Source of the DNA: Corallococcus soli
GTDB lineage: Bacteria > Myxococcota > Myxococcia > Myxococcales > Myxococcaceae
NCBI RefSeq assembly: GCF_014930455.1
Contig: NZ_JAAIYO010000002.1
Location: 186,001 to 250,000 of the forward strand
DNA length: 64,000 nucleotides
Direction: 5' to 3'
Below are positions 43,516-52,421 of this stretch, piece by piece (positions within the stretch are counted from its first letter, which is position 1; every line of letters begins with the position of its first letter). A model generated the notes under the pieces. That model did not search any database, was not told where the DNA came from, and saw nothing but the letters and a program-made list of their open reading frames with translations. Both the position numbers and the translations under genes were made by a program.

Positions 43516-44864
43516 ACGGGACGGCGGACGCGACGATGCAGCCAGCTCCCCATCTGCTCCATCGCGCTGGCCAGGGTGCCCCGCAGGGGCGGGCCCGCCG
43601 AGCGCAGCAGGGGCCCGGCGGAGCGCAGCCGGCGGCCCCGGCCCAGCGGCGAGAACATCGCGATGAAGGCGTGCCCGACGACGCGCAGGTACTCGCGCGC
43701 CATCACCCGCATGCGCGGCTCCTCGGAGGAGAGCAGGGCCATGGAGGCGCGCGCGCCGCGCGGGCTGTGCTCCCAGTAGTGCAACAGGCCCATGCGCAGT
43801 GCCCGCATGCCTTCGTCCTGTCCGGCGAAGGCGCTGTAGAGCGCGGACGCGAGCGCGACGCGGGTGCGCTGCGCGGGCCGCCGCTCGTTCGCGTAGCGCT
43901 CGAGCGCCCGCGCGATGTGGCCCGGGTGGCGGTGCAGGGCCTCCTGGAGGGCGCGCGCGTCGTGGAAGCAGGACGCCATGCCGCTGGCGGTGAGCGGATG
44001 GCAGCACGCGGCGGCGTCGCCCACGAGCACGGCGCTCCCCGCCCAGACGGTCTCCGCCAGCCAGTCGTCATTGGAGGCCATGCGCGGCGCGGGGCGCTGC
44101 TCCAGCGCCTGTTGGACCTCCGCCCCCAGCCTCCGGGGCAGGGCGAGCAGCAGCTCCGGCCGGGCCTTCAGCGTCTGGGCGGTGCTGCCCAACGGAAGGT
44201 CCACCATCACCCGCGCCACGCCGGGCTGGATGGCATAGGCCAGCGCGTGCACGGGGCCGCCCACGAACTGGTGGCCATGTTCGGGGTGGGGCAGGCAGGC
44301 GCTGTCCACGGTGACGCCCAGCATGGTGGAGAGGCGCTGGTGGTGTTCGGCGATGCCCAGCATCCGCCGCACGGGCGACGCGCGTCCGTCCGCGGCCACG
44401 AGCAGGCGGGTGTGGACCGTGTGCTCGACGCCCTGGTAGCAGAAGCGCAGCCGGACGCCCCGCGCATCGTTGTGGTCCACGGCCGTCACGCGGGCCCGCG
44501 AGTACACGGTGACGTTGTGCCGCCGGCCCACCGACTCCAGGAGGGGGACGGTGAGGGTGGCGTGTTCGAGCGACAGCCCGGTGACACCCCGACCGTAGGG
44601 CAGGAGGAGGGTGCGGGCAGGGGCATGGAAGCGCACCGCGAAGCCGCGCACCGGCTGGGACACCCAGGCGTCCACGACGTCCCCGAAGCCCAGGGCGTGC
44701 AGGTCCCGCACCCCGGTGGGGTGGAGCAGCTCGCCCGCGAGCTGCTTGTGGCGGTCCACGCCCGCGTCCACCAGCAGCACGGCCAGCCCCAGTTCGGCGA
44801 GCGCCGCCGCCACCGCGCATCCCGCGGGCCCGCCACCGGCAATCACCACGTCGACTTCGTCCAC
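43455..44864 (-). CDS. Squalene monooxygenase (epoxidase)-like FAD enzyme
   Basis: 469 residues from GTG 44864, chosen because GGTGGGGGGC lies just ahead; ATG 44903 would add 13 residues but has no ribosome site. GGGPAGCAVAAALAELG near the N-terminus binds FAD, VAADGRASPVRR is the DG motif, and LVGDAAACCHPLTASGMAS matches the second FAD motif of squalene epoxidases (GDA...HPLT.SGM). The C-terminal ~130 residues are basic with hydrophobic helices, suiting membrane association. It should convert squalene to 2,3-oxidosqualene with O2. It is divergent from squalene synthase across 86 bases, which supports the role. Confidence 0.88.
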   Translation of the reverse strand: MDEVDVVIAGGGPAGCAVAAALAELGLAVLLVDAGVDRHKQLAGELLHPTGVRDLHALGFGDVVDAWVSQPVRGFAVRFHAPARTLLLPYGRGVTGLSLEHATLTVPLLESVGRRHNVTVYSRARVTAVDHNDARGVRLRFCYQGVEHTVHTRLLVAADGRASPVRRMLGIAEHHQRLSTMLGVTVDSACLPHPEHGHQFVGGPVHALAYAIQPGVARVMVDLPLGSTAQTLKARPELLLALPRRLGAEVQQALEQRPAPRMASNDDWLAETVWAGSAVLVGDAAACCHPLTASGMASCFHDARALQEALHRHPGHIARALERYANERRPAQRTRVALASALYSAFAGQDEGMRALRMGLLHYWEHSPRGARASMALLSSEEPRMRVMAREYLRVVGHAFIAMFSPLGRGRRLRSAGPLLRSAGPPLRGTLASAMEQMGSWLHRRVRRPVYRLARAGWASPRRAFASNR

Positions 44865-44898
44865 GCTTGCCCCCCACCGGTCATGGAGCCATCCGTCT

Positions 44899-44920
44899 GT
44901 CATTGAGAGCTAGTCATTGA
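44899..44920. promoter_or_regulatory. Direct repeat GTCATTGA x2 in the divergent squalene-gene spacer
   Basis: GTCATTGA occurs at 44899-44906 and 44913-44920, 14 bases apart, in the 86-base gap between squalene monooxygenase and squalene synthase. Such a repeat could bind a shared regulator. A TGTCACG follows at 44923-44929, similar to the ECF41 -35 element, but no matching -10 was found. Confidence 0.3.
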
Positions 44921-44950
44921 AGTGTCACGCCGCATACAGAGGAGGCGAGC

Positions 44951-46000
44951 ATGGCTGTTTCAGGAGAGGCGTTCTGCCGTACGCAGCTGCCCCGGGTTTC
45001 CCGGACGTTCGCGTTGAACATCCCACTGCTGCCCGAGCCCCTGGACCTGGCCGTGACGGTGGCCTACCTGCTGTGCCGCATCGCGGACACGCTGGAGGAC
45101 GAAGCCCCCGGGGCGCTCCAGCAGGGATTGCTGGATGAGCTGGCGGTCCTGGTGGAGCTGGGGCCGGACTGGGAGGCCCGCGCCCGCGCCTTCGCTCGCG
45201 GGGCGGAGCTTGCCCTGCGCGAGGAGGCCCCCGTCGCGGAGGCGGAGCTGCTGGCGGGGACGCCCACGGTGCTGGAGACCCTGGCCTCGCTCCCCTCCTG
45301 GGTCCATCCCCACGTCGCGCGGTGCGTGCGCACGATGACGGGCGGAATGAAATACATCCAACGGCGATACGGGGGCGGCGGCCGTGTCGAGGGCCTGCCG
45401 GACCTCCAGGCGACGTTCATGTATTGTTATTACGTCGCGGGGGTGGTGGGGGAGATGCTGACCGGCCTCTTCATCGCCTCCTCGCCGCGGGTCGCCGCGC
45501 GCCAGGACGCGCTCGCCCCACGGGCGCTTGCCTTTGGCCGCGCGTTGCAGCTCACCAACATCCTGAAGGACGTGCGCGAGGACCTGGACCGGGGCAGTTG
45601 CTGGCTGCCCAGGGACCGCATGGCGGCGCACGGGCTGGAGCCTGGGACGCTCGCGCTGCCGGGCCACCGCGCGCGGGCGGTCGCGCTGATGGGGGAGCTG
45701 GTGCGGGTGGCGCGAGGGGAGCTGGAGGTCGCGCTGGAATACGCCCTGGCGCTGCCAGCCGGGGAGCCGGGGCTGCGGCTGTTCTGCCTCTATCCGCTCT
45801 TCTTCGCGGTGGAGACGCTCAACACGCTGGAGGGCAACCCCGCGGTGTTCGACCCCGAGCCGGTGAAGATGGGCCGGGAGTCGGTGCTCCGGGTGATGCT
45901 GCTCACGCAGGAGCGCGTGGCGTCGGATGAGGCGCTGCGGGCGCTCTACGCGCAGTGTTCGCGCATGTCCTCCCCCGAGCCGGTGGAGGTGATGACGTGA
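44951..46000 (+). CDS. Squalene synthase (squalene/phytoene synthase family)
   Basis: 349 residues, ribosome site AGAGGAGGCGAGC. First Asp-rich motif CRIADTLEDE (about 41-50), second TNILKDVREDLDRG near residue 205, and YCYYVAGVVGEMLTGLF between them, which resembles the YCHYVAGLVG motif of squalene synthases more than phytoene synthases. It should couple two farnesyl-PP with NADPH to squalene. Its stop overlaps the cyclase start (TGATG), so they are translated together. Absence of separate HpnC and HpnD genes suggests a one-enzyme route. Confidence 0.9.
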   Translation: MAVSGEAFCRTQLPRVSRTFALNIPLLPEPLDLAVTVAYLLCRIADTLEDEAPGALQQGLLDELAVLVELGPDWEARARAFARGAELALREEAPVAEAELLAGTPTVLETLASLPSWVHPHVARCVRTMTGGMKYIQRRYGGGGRVEGLPDLQATFMYCYYVAGVVGEMLTGLFIASSPRVAARQDALAPRALAFGRALQLTNILKDVREDLDRGSCWLPRDRMAAHGLEPGTLALPGHRARAVALMGELVRVARGELEVALEYALALPAGEPGLRLFCLYPLFFAVETLNTLEGNPAVFDPEPVKMGRESVLRVMLLTQERVASDEALRALYAQCSRMSSPEPVEVMT

Positions 46001-47931
46001 TGGCGCGGGCCCGCGACGTGCTCCGCCGGACGCAGGAGGTGGATGGCTCCTGGAAGGGCGACTACGGGGGGCCGCTCTTCCTGAGCCCCATGTACGTGGC
46101 CGGGCTGTATGTGATGGGGCGGGCCCCGGAGGCGCGCGTCCGGGACGGGATGCTCGCCCACCTGCGCGCCCACCAGAACGCGGACGGGGGCTGGGGGCTG
46201 GACGAGGAGTCGCCCAGCCTCGTCTTCACGACGGTGCTCAACTACGTGGCGCTGCGGCTGCTGGGCGTCGCCGCCCACGACGGGGACCTGCTCCGCGCGC
46301 GGGCGTGGTTCCTGCCCCGGGGCGGCGCCCTGGGCAGCAGCTCCTGGGGGAAGTTCATCCTCGCCCTGCTGGGGCTCTACGCCTACGACGGGCTTGCGCC
46401 CCTTCCTCCCGAAGCGTGGCTGTTGCCGCGAGCGCTGCCGTTCCATCCGTCGCGGCTGTGGTGCCATTGCCGCATGGTGTACCTGCCCATGGGCTGGCTC
46501 TACGGGCGCCGGGCCCGCGCGGCGGAGACGCCCCTGCTGGCCGAGCTGCGGCGCGAGCTGTATCCCATGCCCTACGCGGAGGTGGACTGGGAGGCCGCGC
46601 GCGCCCGGGTGGCGCCCTCGGATGCCTACACGCCCCGGAGCGTGTGGCTGCGCGCCGTGAACCGCGTGCTCGGCCTCCACGAGCGGATTCACTCGAAGCG
46701 GCTGCGCGCCCGCGCGCTGGACGAGTGCCTGGAGCTGATTCGCGGGGAGGACGAGGCCACGCACCACCTCTGCATCGGGCCCATCAACAAGGTGCTCAAC
46801 GCCGTGGTGTGGCACCTGGCCCGGCCGGAGGGGCCGGAGGTGCGGGCGCACCTGGAGCGCCTGCCGGACTACCTCCAGCACTGCCCCGACGGGGTGAAGC
46901 TCAACGGCTACAACTCCTCCCAGCTCTGGGACACCGCGTTCGCGGTGCAGTCGCTGGTGGCCTCGGGGCAGGCGGACGGTGCTCGGGACACGCTGGCGCG
47001 CGCGGGCCGCTTCCTGGAGGCGGAGCAGGTGCTGGAGGACTCGCCGTGCGCCGCGCGCAACCACCGGCACCCCAGCCGGGGCGGGTGGCCCTTCAGCACG
47101 CGCGCCCATGGCTGGCCCATCAGCGACTGCACCGCGGAGGCCGTGAAGGCGTGTCTGTTGTTGGAGCCGCTCGGGCTCAACCGCGTCCCCCACGCGCGGC
47201 TGGCGCAGGCGGTGGGGTTCATCCTCTCGCTGCAGAACCGTGACGGCGGGTGGGCCACCTACGAAAGACAGCGGGGGCCGCGCTGGCTGGAGCGCTTCAA
47301 TCCCTCGGACGTGTTCGCCGACATCATGGTGGACGCAAGCTTCGTGGAGTGCACGTCGGCCTGCGTGCAGGCGCTGCTGGCATGGAGCAGGGCCCATCCG
47401 GAGGCGCGGGTGGCGCGGCCCATCGCGCGGGGCCTGGACTTCCTGCGCCGCACGCAGCGCGCGGACGGGAGCTGGGAGGGCTCCTGGGGTGTGTGCTTCA
47501 GCTATGGCACCTGGTTCGCGGTGACGGGGCTGGTGGCCGGGGGCATGAAGCCCGGAGACCCGGTGCTGCGCCGGGCCGCCGCGTTCCTCCAGGCCCACCA
47601 GCGCGAGGATGGCTCCTGGAGCGAGACCATCCAGAGCTGTCGTGAGCGCCGCTGGGTGGACGGTCCCACGGGGCACGCGGTGACGACGTCCTGGGCCTTG
47701 ATGACGCTGGTCGCCACCGGAAACGGGGACTCGGTGGCGGCCCAGCGGGGCGGGGCCTGGCTCCGCGCGAGGCAGGGCGCGGATGGGCGGTGGCCCCCCG
47801 AGCCCATGGCGGGCGTGTTCAACCGCTCCTGCGCCATCCACTACGACACCTACCTGCGAGTCTTCCCCCCGTGGGCGCTGTCCCTCGCGATGCACAGCGA
47901 CTGCATCCGCGCCGCGGGGGTCGGGAGCTGA
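46000..47931 (+). CDS. Oxidosqualene cyclase, cycloartenol-synthase type
   Basis: 643 residues, somewhat shorter than plant and animal enzymes. Many QW repeats are present (GGWGLDEESP, DGGWATYE, DGSWEGSWG, DGSWSET, DGRWPPE). The catalytic motif is DCTAE (Asp376), as in oxidosqualene cyclases, not the DxDDTA of squalene-hopene cyclases. WCHCRMVYLPMGWLYGRR is likewise oxidosqualene-specific. Product-deciding residues match plant cycloartenol synthase: Tyr304 (NGYNSSQLW), His370 and Ile374 (HGWPISDCTAE); lanosterol synthases carry Thr, Cys/Gln and Val there. Predicted product: cycloartenol. Overlaps squalene synthase by one base. Confidence 0.92.
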   Translation: MARARDVLRRTQEVDGSWKGDYGGPLFLSPMYVAGLYVMGRAPEARVRDGMLAHLRAHQNADGGWGLDEESPSLVFTTVLNYVALRLLGVAAHDGDLLRARAWFLPRGGALGSSSWGKFILALLGLYAYDGLAPLPPEAWLLPRALPFHPSRLWCHCRMVYLPMGWLYGRRARAAETPLLAELRRELYPMPYAEVDWEAARARVAPSDAYTPRSVWLRAVNRVLGLHERIHSKRLRARALDECLELIRGEDEATHHLCIGPINKVLNAVVWHLARPEGPEVRAHLERLPDYLQHCPDGVKLNGYNSSQLWDTAFAVQSLVASGQADGARDTLARAGRFLEAEQVLEDSPCAARNHRHPSRGGWPFSTRAHGWPISDCTAEAVKACLLLEPLGLNRVPHARLAQAVGFILSLQNRDGGWATYERQRGPRWLERFNPSDVFADIMVDASFVECTSACVQALLAWSRAHPEARVARPIARGLDFLRRTQRADGSWEGSWGVCFSYGTWFAVTGLVAGGMKPGDPVLRRAAAFLQAHQREDGSWSETIQSCRERRWVDGPTGHAVTTSWALMTLVATGNGDSVAAQRGGAWLRARQGADGRWPPEPMAGVFNRSCAIHYDTYLRVFPPWALSLAMHSDCIRAAGVGS

Positions 47932-47937
47932 GGCTCC

Positions 47938-48009
47938 GTGCCCGGGGGCTGTAACCTTTCGCTGCCCTCCGTCGTGGTGCCCGTTGAGACCCTGGATCTT
48001 CCCGGGCAC
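47938..48009 (+). promoter_or_regulatory. Inverted repeat and candidate ECF41-type promoter before the FAD oxidoreductase
   Basis: GTGCCCGGG (47938-47946) and CCCGGGCAC (48001-48009) flank TGTAACC (47950-47956), 16 bases, then CGTG (47973-47976). The ECF41 group is known to use TGTCACA and CGTC elements; this is a near match at each. It lies just upstream of the gene pair that encodes an ECF41 factor, so autoregulation is plausible. Two to three mismatches keep confidence low. Confidence 0.35.
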
Positions 48010-48026
48010 GCGAATGGAGGACGGGC

Positions 48027-49331
48027 ATGCAGGCGATGAAGGTGGCGGTGGTGGGCGGTGGACTGGGCGGCCTCACGGCCGCGGCGCTGCTGGCGCGCGG
48101 TGGCTGTGACGTGACGCTGTTCGAGCGCTCGAAGCACCTGGGCGGGCGGGCCCAGACGTCGGAGGTGGAGGGCTTCCGCTTCAACCTGGGCCCGCATGCG
48201 CTGTACCGGGCGGGCGCGGCCCTGCGCGTGCTGGGGCGGCTGGGGGTGAAGCCCCAGGGCGACATCCCGGCGCAGACCGGCGGTTACGCGCTGCGCGCGG
48301 GCCGGCTGCACACGCTGCCCCGGGGGCCGGTGTCGCTCATGACGACGGACGTGCTGTCCCTGGCGGGAAAGCTGGAGGTGGCGCGGCTGCTGGCGGGGCT
48401 TGGCCGCATCGACACGGACGCGCTGGGCTCCCTGTCCACGCGCGAGTGGCTGGACACCCGCCTCGCCCGGGAGGACAGCCGGGCGCTGCTCGCGGCCCTG
48501 GTGCGGGTGGCCACGTACTGCGCGGACCTCACGGCGCTCAGCGCGCAGGCGGCGGTGAGGCAGGTCCAGGCCGCGACCGCCGCCAACGTGCTGTACGTGG
48601 ACGGCGGGTGGAGCACCCTGGTGGAGGCGGTGGCGCTCCAGGCCCGCGAGGCTGGAGCCCGGCTGGAGCTGTCCACGCGCGTGGCGGCCGTCGTCCTCCG
48701 GGAGGGAGGCGGCCGGGTGGAGGGCGTGCGGCTCGCGGACGGCACGGTGCGCGCCGTGGACGCGGTGGTGGTGGCGGGGGGCCCGGCGGAGGTGGCGGCG
48801 CTGGTGCCCGGGGACGCGGCGCTCGCGCGGGACGCACAGGAGGCGGTGCCGGTGAAGGCGGCGACGCTGGAGCTGGGGCTGTCGGGGCTGCCCAGGCCGG
48901 ACGCCCTGTTCGCGCTCGGGGTGGACGGGCCATGGTACGCGTCGGTGCACTCGGCCTCCGCGAGGCTGGCGCCGGAGGGAGGCGCGATGATTCACGTGGC
49001 GAAGTACCTGGGCGGTTCGGATGCGGCGCCGAAGGAGGCGGAGCTGGAGGCGGTCATGGACGCGCTCCAGCCCGGCTGGCGCGCCCGGGTGGTGGCGCGG
49101 CGCTTCCGTCCCGCGCTCACCGTCAGCGAAGGCCTGCCCCTGGCGGCGAAGGGCGGCCTGGCGGGGCGCCCCACCGTGGAGGTGCCGCACCTGGGCGGGC
49201 TGTACCGGGTGGGGGACTGGGTGGGCGGGGAGGGGATGCTCGCGGACGCGGCCCTGGCGAGCGCCGAGGCGGTGGAGCGCGCCCTGCTGCAAGGCACGGT
49301 GGCGCCACGGCGCCGCGCGGTGGGGGCGTAG
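48027..49331 (+). CDS. FAD-dependent oxidoreductase, phytoene desaturase/amine oxidase-like
   Basis: 434 residues with GGAGGACGGGC ahead of the ATG. The N-terminal dinucleotide motif GGGLGGLTAAALLARGG, ERSKHLGGRAQTSEVEG and LGPHALYR fit the phytoene dehydrogenase/amine oxidase group, and YRVGDWVGGEGMLADAALAS is the C-terminal FAD-binding motif. Relatives include carotenoid desaturases and the hydroxysqualene dehydroxylase HpnE. Lying after the cyclase and 4 bases before an ECF41 sigma gene, it is either a triterpenoid-tailoring enzyme or the oxidoreductase partner often found beside ECF41 genes. Confidence 0.88.
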   Translation: MQAMKVAVVGGGLGGLTAAALLARGGCDVTLFERSKHLGGRAQTSEVEGFRFNLGPHALYRAGAALRVLGRLGVKPQGDIPAQTGGYALRAGRLHTLPRGPVSLMTTDVLSLAGKLEVARLLAGLGRIDTDALGSLSTREWLDTRLAREDSRALLAALVRVATYCADLTALSAQAAVRQVQAATAANVLYVDGGWSTLVEAVALQAREAGARLELSTRVAAVVLREGGGRVEGVRLADGTVRAVDAVVVAGGPAEVAALVPGDAALARDAQEAVPVKAATLELGLSGLPRPDALFALGVDGPWYASVHSASARLAPEGGAMIHVAKYLGGSDAAPKEAELEAVMDALQPGWRARVVARRFRPALTVSEGLPLAAKGGLAGRPTVEVPHLGGLYRVGDWVGGEGMLADAALASAEAVERALLQGTVAPRRRAVGA

Positions 49332-49335
49332 CGGG

Positions 49336-50295
49336 ATGGACGCCCGGGCGCGAGCAGCACTGGCGGAAGCAGCCCGCGAGCATGAGCCCTTCCTCTGGGG
49401 GCTCTGCTACCGGATGACGGGCGTGGCGGCGGACGCGGACGACCTGGTGCAGGAGGTCCACGCGCGCGCCCTCGCGAACCCGCCGGAGCGGCTGGACACG
49501 CTGCGCCCGTGGCTCACGCGGGTGGCGGTGAACCTGGCCAGGGACCTGCTGCGCCGCCGCCGCCGCGAGGGCTACGTGGGCCCCTGGCTGCCTTCGCCCT
49601 TGGAGACGGGGGACGAGGAAGCGCCGCCGTCGGTGGAGGCGAGGCTCCCGGGAGGCGGCTCGACGGAGGGACGCTACGAATTGCTGGAGAGCGTGTCCTT
49701 CGCCTTCCTGCTGGCGCTGGAGGCGCTGTCGCCCAAGCAGCGGGCGGTGCTGCTGTTGCGCGACGTCTTCGACTACTCGGTGCGCGAGGTGGCGGAGGCC
49801 CTGCGCATGAGCGAGGCGAACGTGAAGGTGGTGCACCACCGCGCGCGGACGGCGATGGACGCGTACGACAAGGAGCGCTGCGTGCCCACGCGGGACCTGC
49901 GGGAGCGCTCACGGGCCGCGCTGGAGGGCTTCCTGGGCGCGCTGCTGACGGGGGACGTCGCGGCGGCGGAGTCGCTGCTGGCCTCGGACGTCCGGGCGCT
50001 GTCGGACGGTGGCGGCCAGATGCGGGCCGCGCTCGTGCCGGTGGTCGGCGCGCAGCGGGTGCTCCTCTTCTTCCGCCGGCTGCTGGAGATGCGGGGCACG
50101 CCCCTGGCGGTGGAGTCGCGGATGCTCAACGGGCTGCCCGCGGTGGTCGCGGTGTTCGACGCGGCGAAGGACCCGCTGCTCGCCGTGCGCACGGTCCTCC
50201 GCGTGGAGCTGGACGCGAGCGGGCGGATAAAAGAGCTGCACTCGGTGCTGGCGGACCGGAAGCTCGTGGGCGTGCGCATGCCCGTCCCTGGCTGA
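49336..50295 (+). CDS. ECF41-type RNA polymerase sigma factor with SnoaL-like C-terminal domain
   Basis: 319 residues. Sigma region 2 is at about 15-80 (CYRMTGVAADADDLVQEVHA) and region 4 at about 130-180 (LSPKQRAVLLLRDVFDYSVR, SEANVKVVHHRAR). The linker has WLPSPLETG and the C-terminal extension has SDGGGQMRAALVPVVG; these match the WLPEP and DGGGR/K signatures of the ECF41 (SigJ-like) group, where a fused SnoaL-like domain replaces a separate anti-sigma factor and both activates and restrains the protein. ECF41 factors usually control an adjacent oxidoreductase, carboxymuconolactone decarboxylase or epimerase gene, here the FAD enzyme. Confidence 0.92.
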   Translation: MDARARAALAEAAREHEPFLWGLCYRMTGVAADADDLVQEVHARALANPPERLDTLRPWLTRVAVNLARDLLRRRRREGYVGPWLPSPLETGDEEAPPSVEARLPGGGSTEGRYELLESVSFAFLLALEALSPKQRAVLLLRDVFDYSVREVAEALRMSEANVKVVHHRARTAMDAYDKERCVPTRDLRERSRAALEGFLGALLTGDVAAAESLLASDVRALSDGGGQMRAALVPVVGAQRVLLFFRRLLEMRGTPLAVESRMLNGLPAVVAVFDAAKDPLLAVRTVLRVELDASGRIKELHSVLADRKLVGVRMPVPG

Positions 50296-50344
50296 GCGCC
50301 CGAACGTCGATTTCCTAGATCTTCTGGGATGCCCGTCCGTTGAC

Positions 50345-50371
50345 GGGGGGGCTGTGAATGCAGTCCCCCCC
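50345..50371 (+). terminator. G/C-rich hairpin after the sigma factor gene
   Basis: GGGGGGGCTG pairs with CAGTCCCCCCC (one bulged T) around a 6-base loop, 49 bases after the sigma stop. It probably marks the end of the oxidoreductase/sigma transcript, though AAAA rather than T follows. Confidence 0.45.
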
Positions 50372-50388
50372 GAAAAGGATGTCGAGCG

Positions 50389-51789
50389 ATGCTGAAGACG
50401 CGGTTGTTCCCCGGCGTGTTGATGTGGAGTGGTCTGTCGCTGTTCGCCGCCTGCGCCCCCGAGCCCCGGCCCGTCGAGGTCATCTCCTCTCACAGGCCCG
50501 GAGACGTGGCGCTGCTCATTGAACGGGAGGGGGGCGCGGGCCCCTACGTGGAAGGGACGCCGGAGCGCTTCCGCATCGTCGCCTCGGGAGAGGCCTTCAA
50601 GTCGGTGCGCTGGAGCACCGACGCCGGGGTCCTCGCGTCCGACGTGGAGCAGGTCACCTGGACGCTGCCCCCGGCGGGAACGGCGTCCCTGTCCGTCTCC
50701 GTGGAGACGGAGTCCGGCAAGACGGCGGAGGGGGCCTTCCACTTCAGCGTGGTGGCCGCTCCGCTCGCCACCAGCACGGTCATCGACCCGGGGCCGGACG
50801 AGACGGGCAGCGTCTGCGAGCTTGCGTTCGACGACGCGGGCAAGGGGCACGTCGTCTACACGAACGACACCCACAACACCCTCTGGTACGCGAGCTGGGA
50901 CGGCACGACGTGGACGAGGGAGCAGATTGACGGCCCCGGGTTCAACACCGGCGGCATGTTCATCACGAAGCCCGTGCTGGCGCTCGACGCCGTGACTGGC
51001 ACGCCGCACGTCGGCTATCTCAAGAGCACCGGCCCTGTCTCGACCGCCATGTTCCGCGTCGGATACGCCACGCGCGTCAATGGCACATGGACTCGCGAGG
51101 CGGTGGACACCCCGAACACGTCCCGCCTGGGCATCGCGCTCAACCCCGCGCAGGGCCAGCAGCCGACCCTCGTCGTCGCCAACTCCATCGGGAGCCTCCG
51201 GGTCATGACGCGGACGGCGGCCAACACCTGGGCCGCCAACCCCCTGTCGGCCCTCACCACGTCCCACCTCACGGGAGAGCCGGTCTTCGACGCGACCGGT
51301 GCGCTGTATGTCATGACGAATCAGGTCTCGACCGCCACCCCAGCCAACTACCTGCGGGTCATCCGGGGCTCGGTCATCGACTCCTTCAAGGTGCGTGACA
51401 CCGGCACCGGCTTCACCTCCAGTTGGAACTCGCTCGTCTGGGGGCAGGGCCCGCACCTGCTCGTGATGGTCAGCGGCATCCTTGAAGGAGAGCGGGCCGC
51501 CATCGATGACGTCACGGTGGGCACGCCCCTGTCGGCCAGCACCGTGAGCTCCTCGCCGGTCGACTACAGGTATCAGGCCTCGGACCTGGCGTACGGTGGG
51601 GGCAAGCCAGTCGCCGTCCTGCGCAACGGGACGGCGATGGAGCTCACCACGCCGGATGCGCAGGGGTTCTGGACGTATACCCAGCTGGGGACGGTGGATG
51701 ACGCCACGCGCCCGAGCGTGGCCATCCGCCCCACGGATGGCACGCCGCACGTCTGCTACCAGCGGGACGGCAAGGTGAGCTTCCAGTAG
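50389..51789 (+). CDS. Secreted lipoprotein with propeller-like repeats
   Basis: 466 residues. The signal ends SLFAACAPEP, with the lipoprotein Cys at about residue 22. After an Ig-like segment (~30-125), the rest has repeats with FDDAGKGHVVYTND, GTPHVGYLKSTG, ATGALYVMTNQ and DGTPHVCYQRDG-type strands spaced 40-60 residues apart, indicating a beta-propeller. I know of no assigned role; many such lipoproteins occur in myxobacteria. Confidence 0.82.
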   Translation: MLKTRLFPGVLMWSGLSLFAACAPEPRPVEVISSHRPGDVALLIEREGGAGPYVEGTPERFRIVASGEAFKSVRWSTDAGVLASDVEQVTWTLPPAGTASLSVSVETESGKTAEGAFHFSVVAAPLATSTVIDPGPDETGSVCELAFDDAGKGHVVYTNDTHNTLWYASWDGTTWTREQIDGPGFNTGGMFITKPVLALDAVTGTPHVGYLKSTGPVSTAMFRVGYATRVNGTWTREAVDTPNTSRLGIALNPAQGQQPTLVVANSIGSLRVMTRTAANTWAANPLSALTTSHLTGEPVFDATGALYVMTNQVSTATPANYLRVIRGSVIDSFKVRDTGTGFTSSWNSLVWGQGPHLLVMVSGILEGERAAIDDVTVGTPLSASTVSSSPVDYRYQASDLAYGGGKPVAVLRNGTAMELTTPDAQGFWTYTQLGTVDDATRPSVAIRPTDGTPHVCYQRDGKVSFQ

Positions 51790-51810
51790 CCGTCCGCCGT
51801 GTTGGAGGCC

Positions 51811-52317
51811 TCAGGGGGCGCGCATGCTGAGCGTCCCCAGGTAGTCCGCCTTGCCCAGGCTGACGCCGTTGTGGCGCAGCAGCGCGTACACGTGGGTGGT
51901 GTGGAAGAAGAAGTTGGGGACCGCGTACTCCAGCAGGAAGTCCGCGCCGCTCATCACCTTGCCCTCCCAGCGGGGCTGGGTGATGACGCGCTCGGCGGCC
52001 CCTTCGAAGTCCCTGGCGGTGAAGCCGTCCAGGTAGGCAATCACCGACCGGACGCGGGCCACCAGCTGCTCCAGGGTCTGCTCCGTGTCGGGGTGGGTGG
52101 GGGCCTCCTTGCCGGTCAGCCGTGACGCCCCGAGCTTCGCGGAGTCACAGGCGATCTGCACCTGCCGGGAGAAGGGGAGCTGGTCGGGCGCCAGCCGCAA
52201 CCCGAGGTAGACGTTCGGGTCGAAGGACTTCGCCTTGGCGTGGCTCGCGGCCGTCTCCAGCCACGCGTTGAGCTGCCCGAGCATCTTCTTCATCTGGGAA
52301 AAGGTCTGGAAGTACAT
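51811..52317 (-). CDS. DUF1993 family protein
   Basis: 168 residues from MYFQTFSQMKKMLGQLNAWL. DUF1993 signatures are visible: RLAPDQLPFSRQVQIACDSA, HPDTEQTLEQL and LLEYAVPNFFFHTTHVYALLR with conserved His residues. The family is DinB-like (four-helix bundle) and may bind metal; function unknown. An upstream frame to 52368 is not supported. Confidence 0.88.
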   Translation of the reverse strand: MYFQTFSQMKKMLGQLNAWLETAASHAKAKSFDPNVYLGLRLAPDQLPFSRQVQIACDSAKLGASRLTGKEAPTHPDTEQTLEQLVARVRSVIAYLDGFTARDFEGAAERVITQPRWEGKVMSGADFLLEYAVPNFFFHTTHVYALLRHNGVSLGKADYLGTLSMRAP

Positions 52318-52421
52318 GGCGCGCAACCTAACCGCCGGCCTTCCCGTCCACCACCCGAACTGCGGCATCCGGGCCCGGGAGGGTCCGGATGCCGCCCGTC
52401 ACGCCCCCGTCACGCCTGACG

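Noticed and set aside
46000-47931. Squalene-hopene cyclase
   Set aside because: The active-site motif is DCTAE, not DxDDTA, and squalene monooxygenase is encoded next door.
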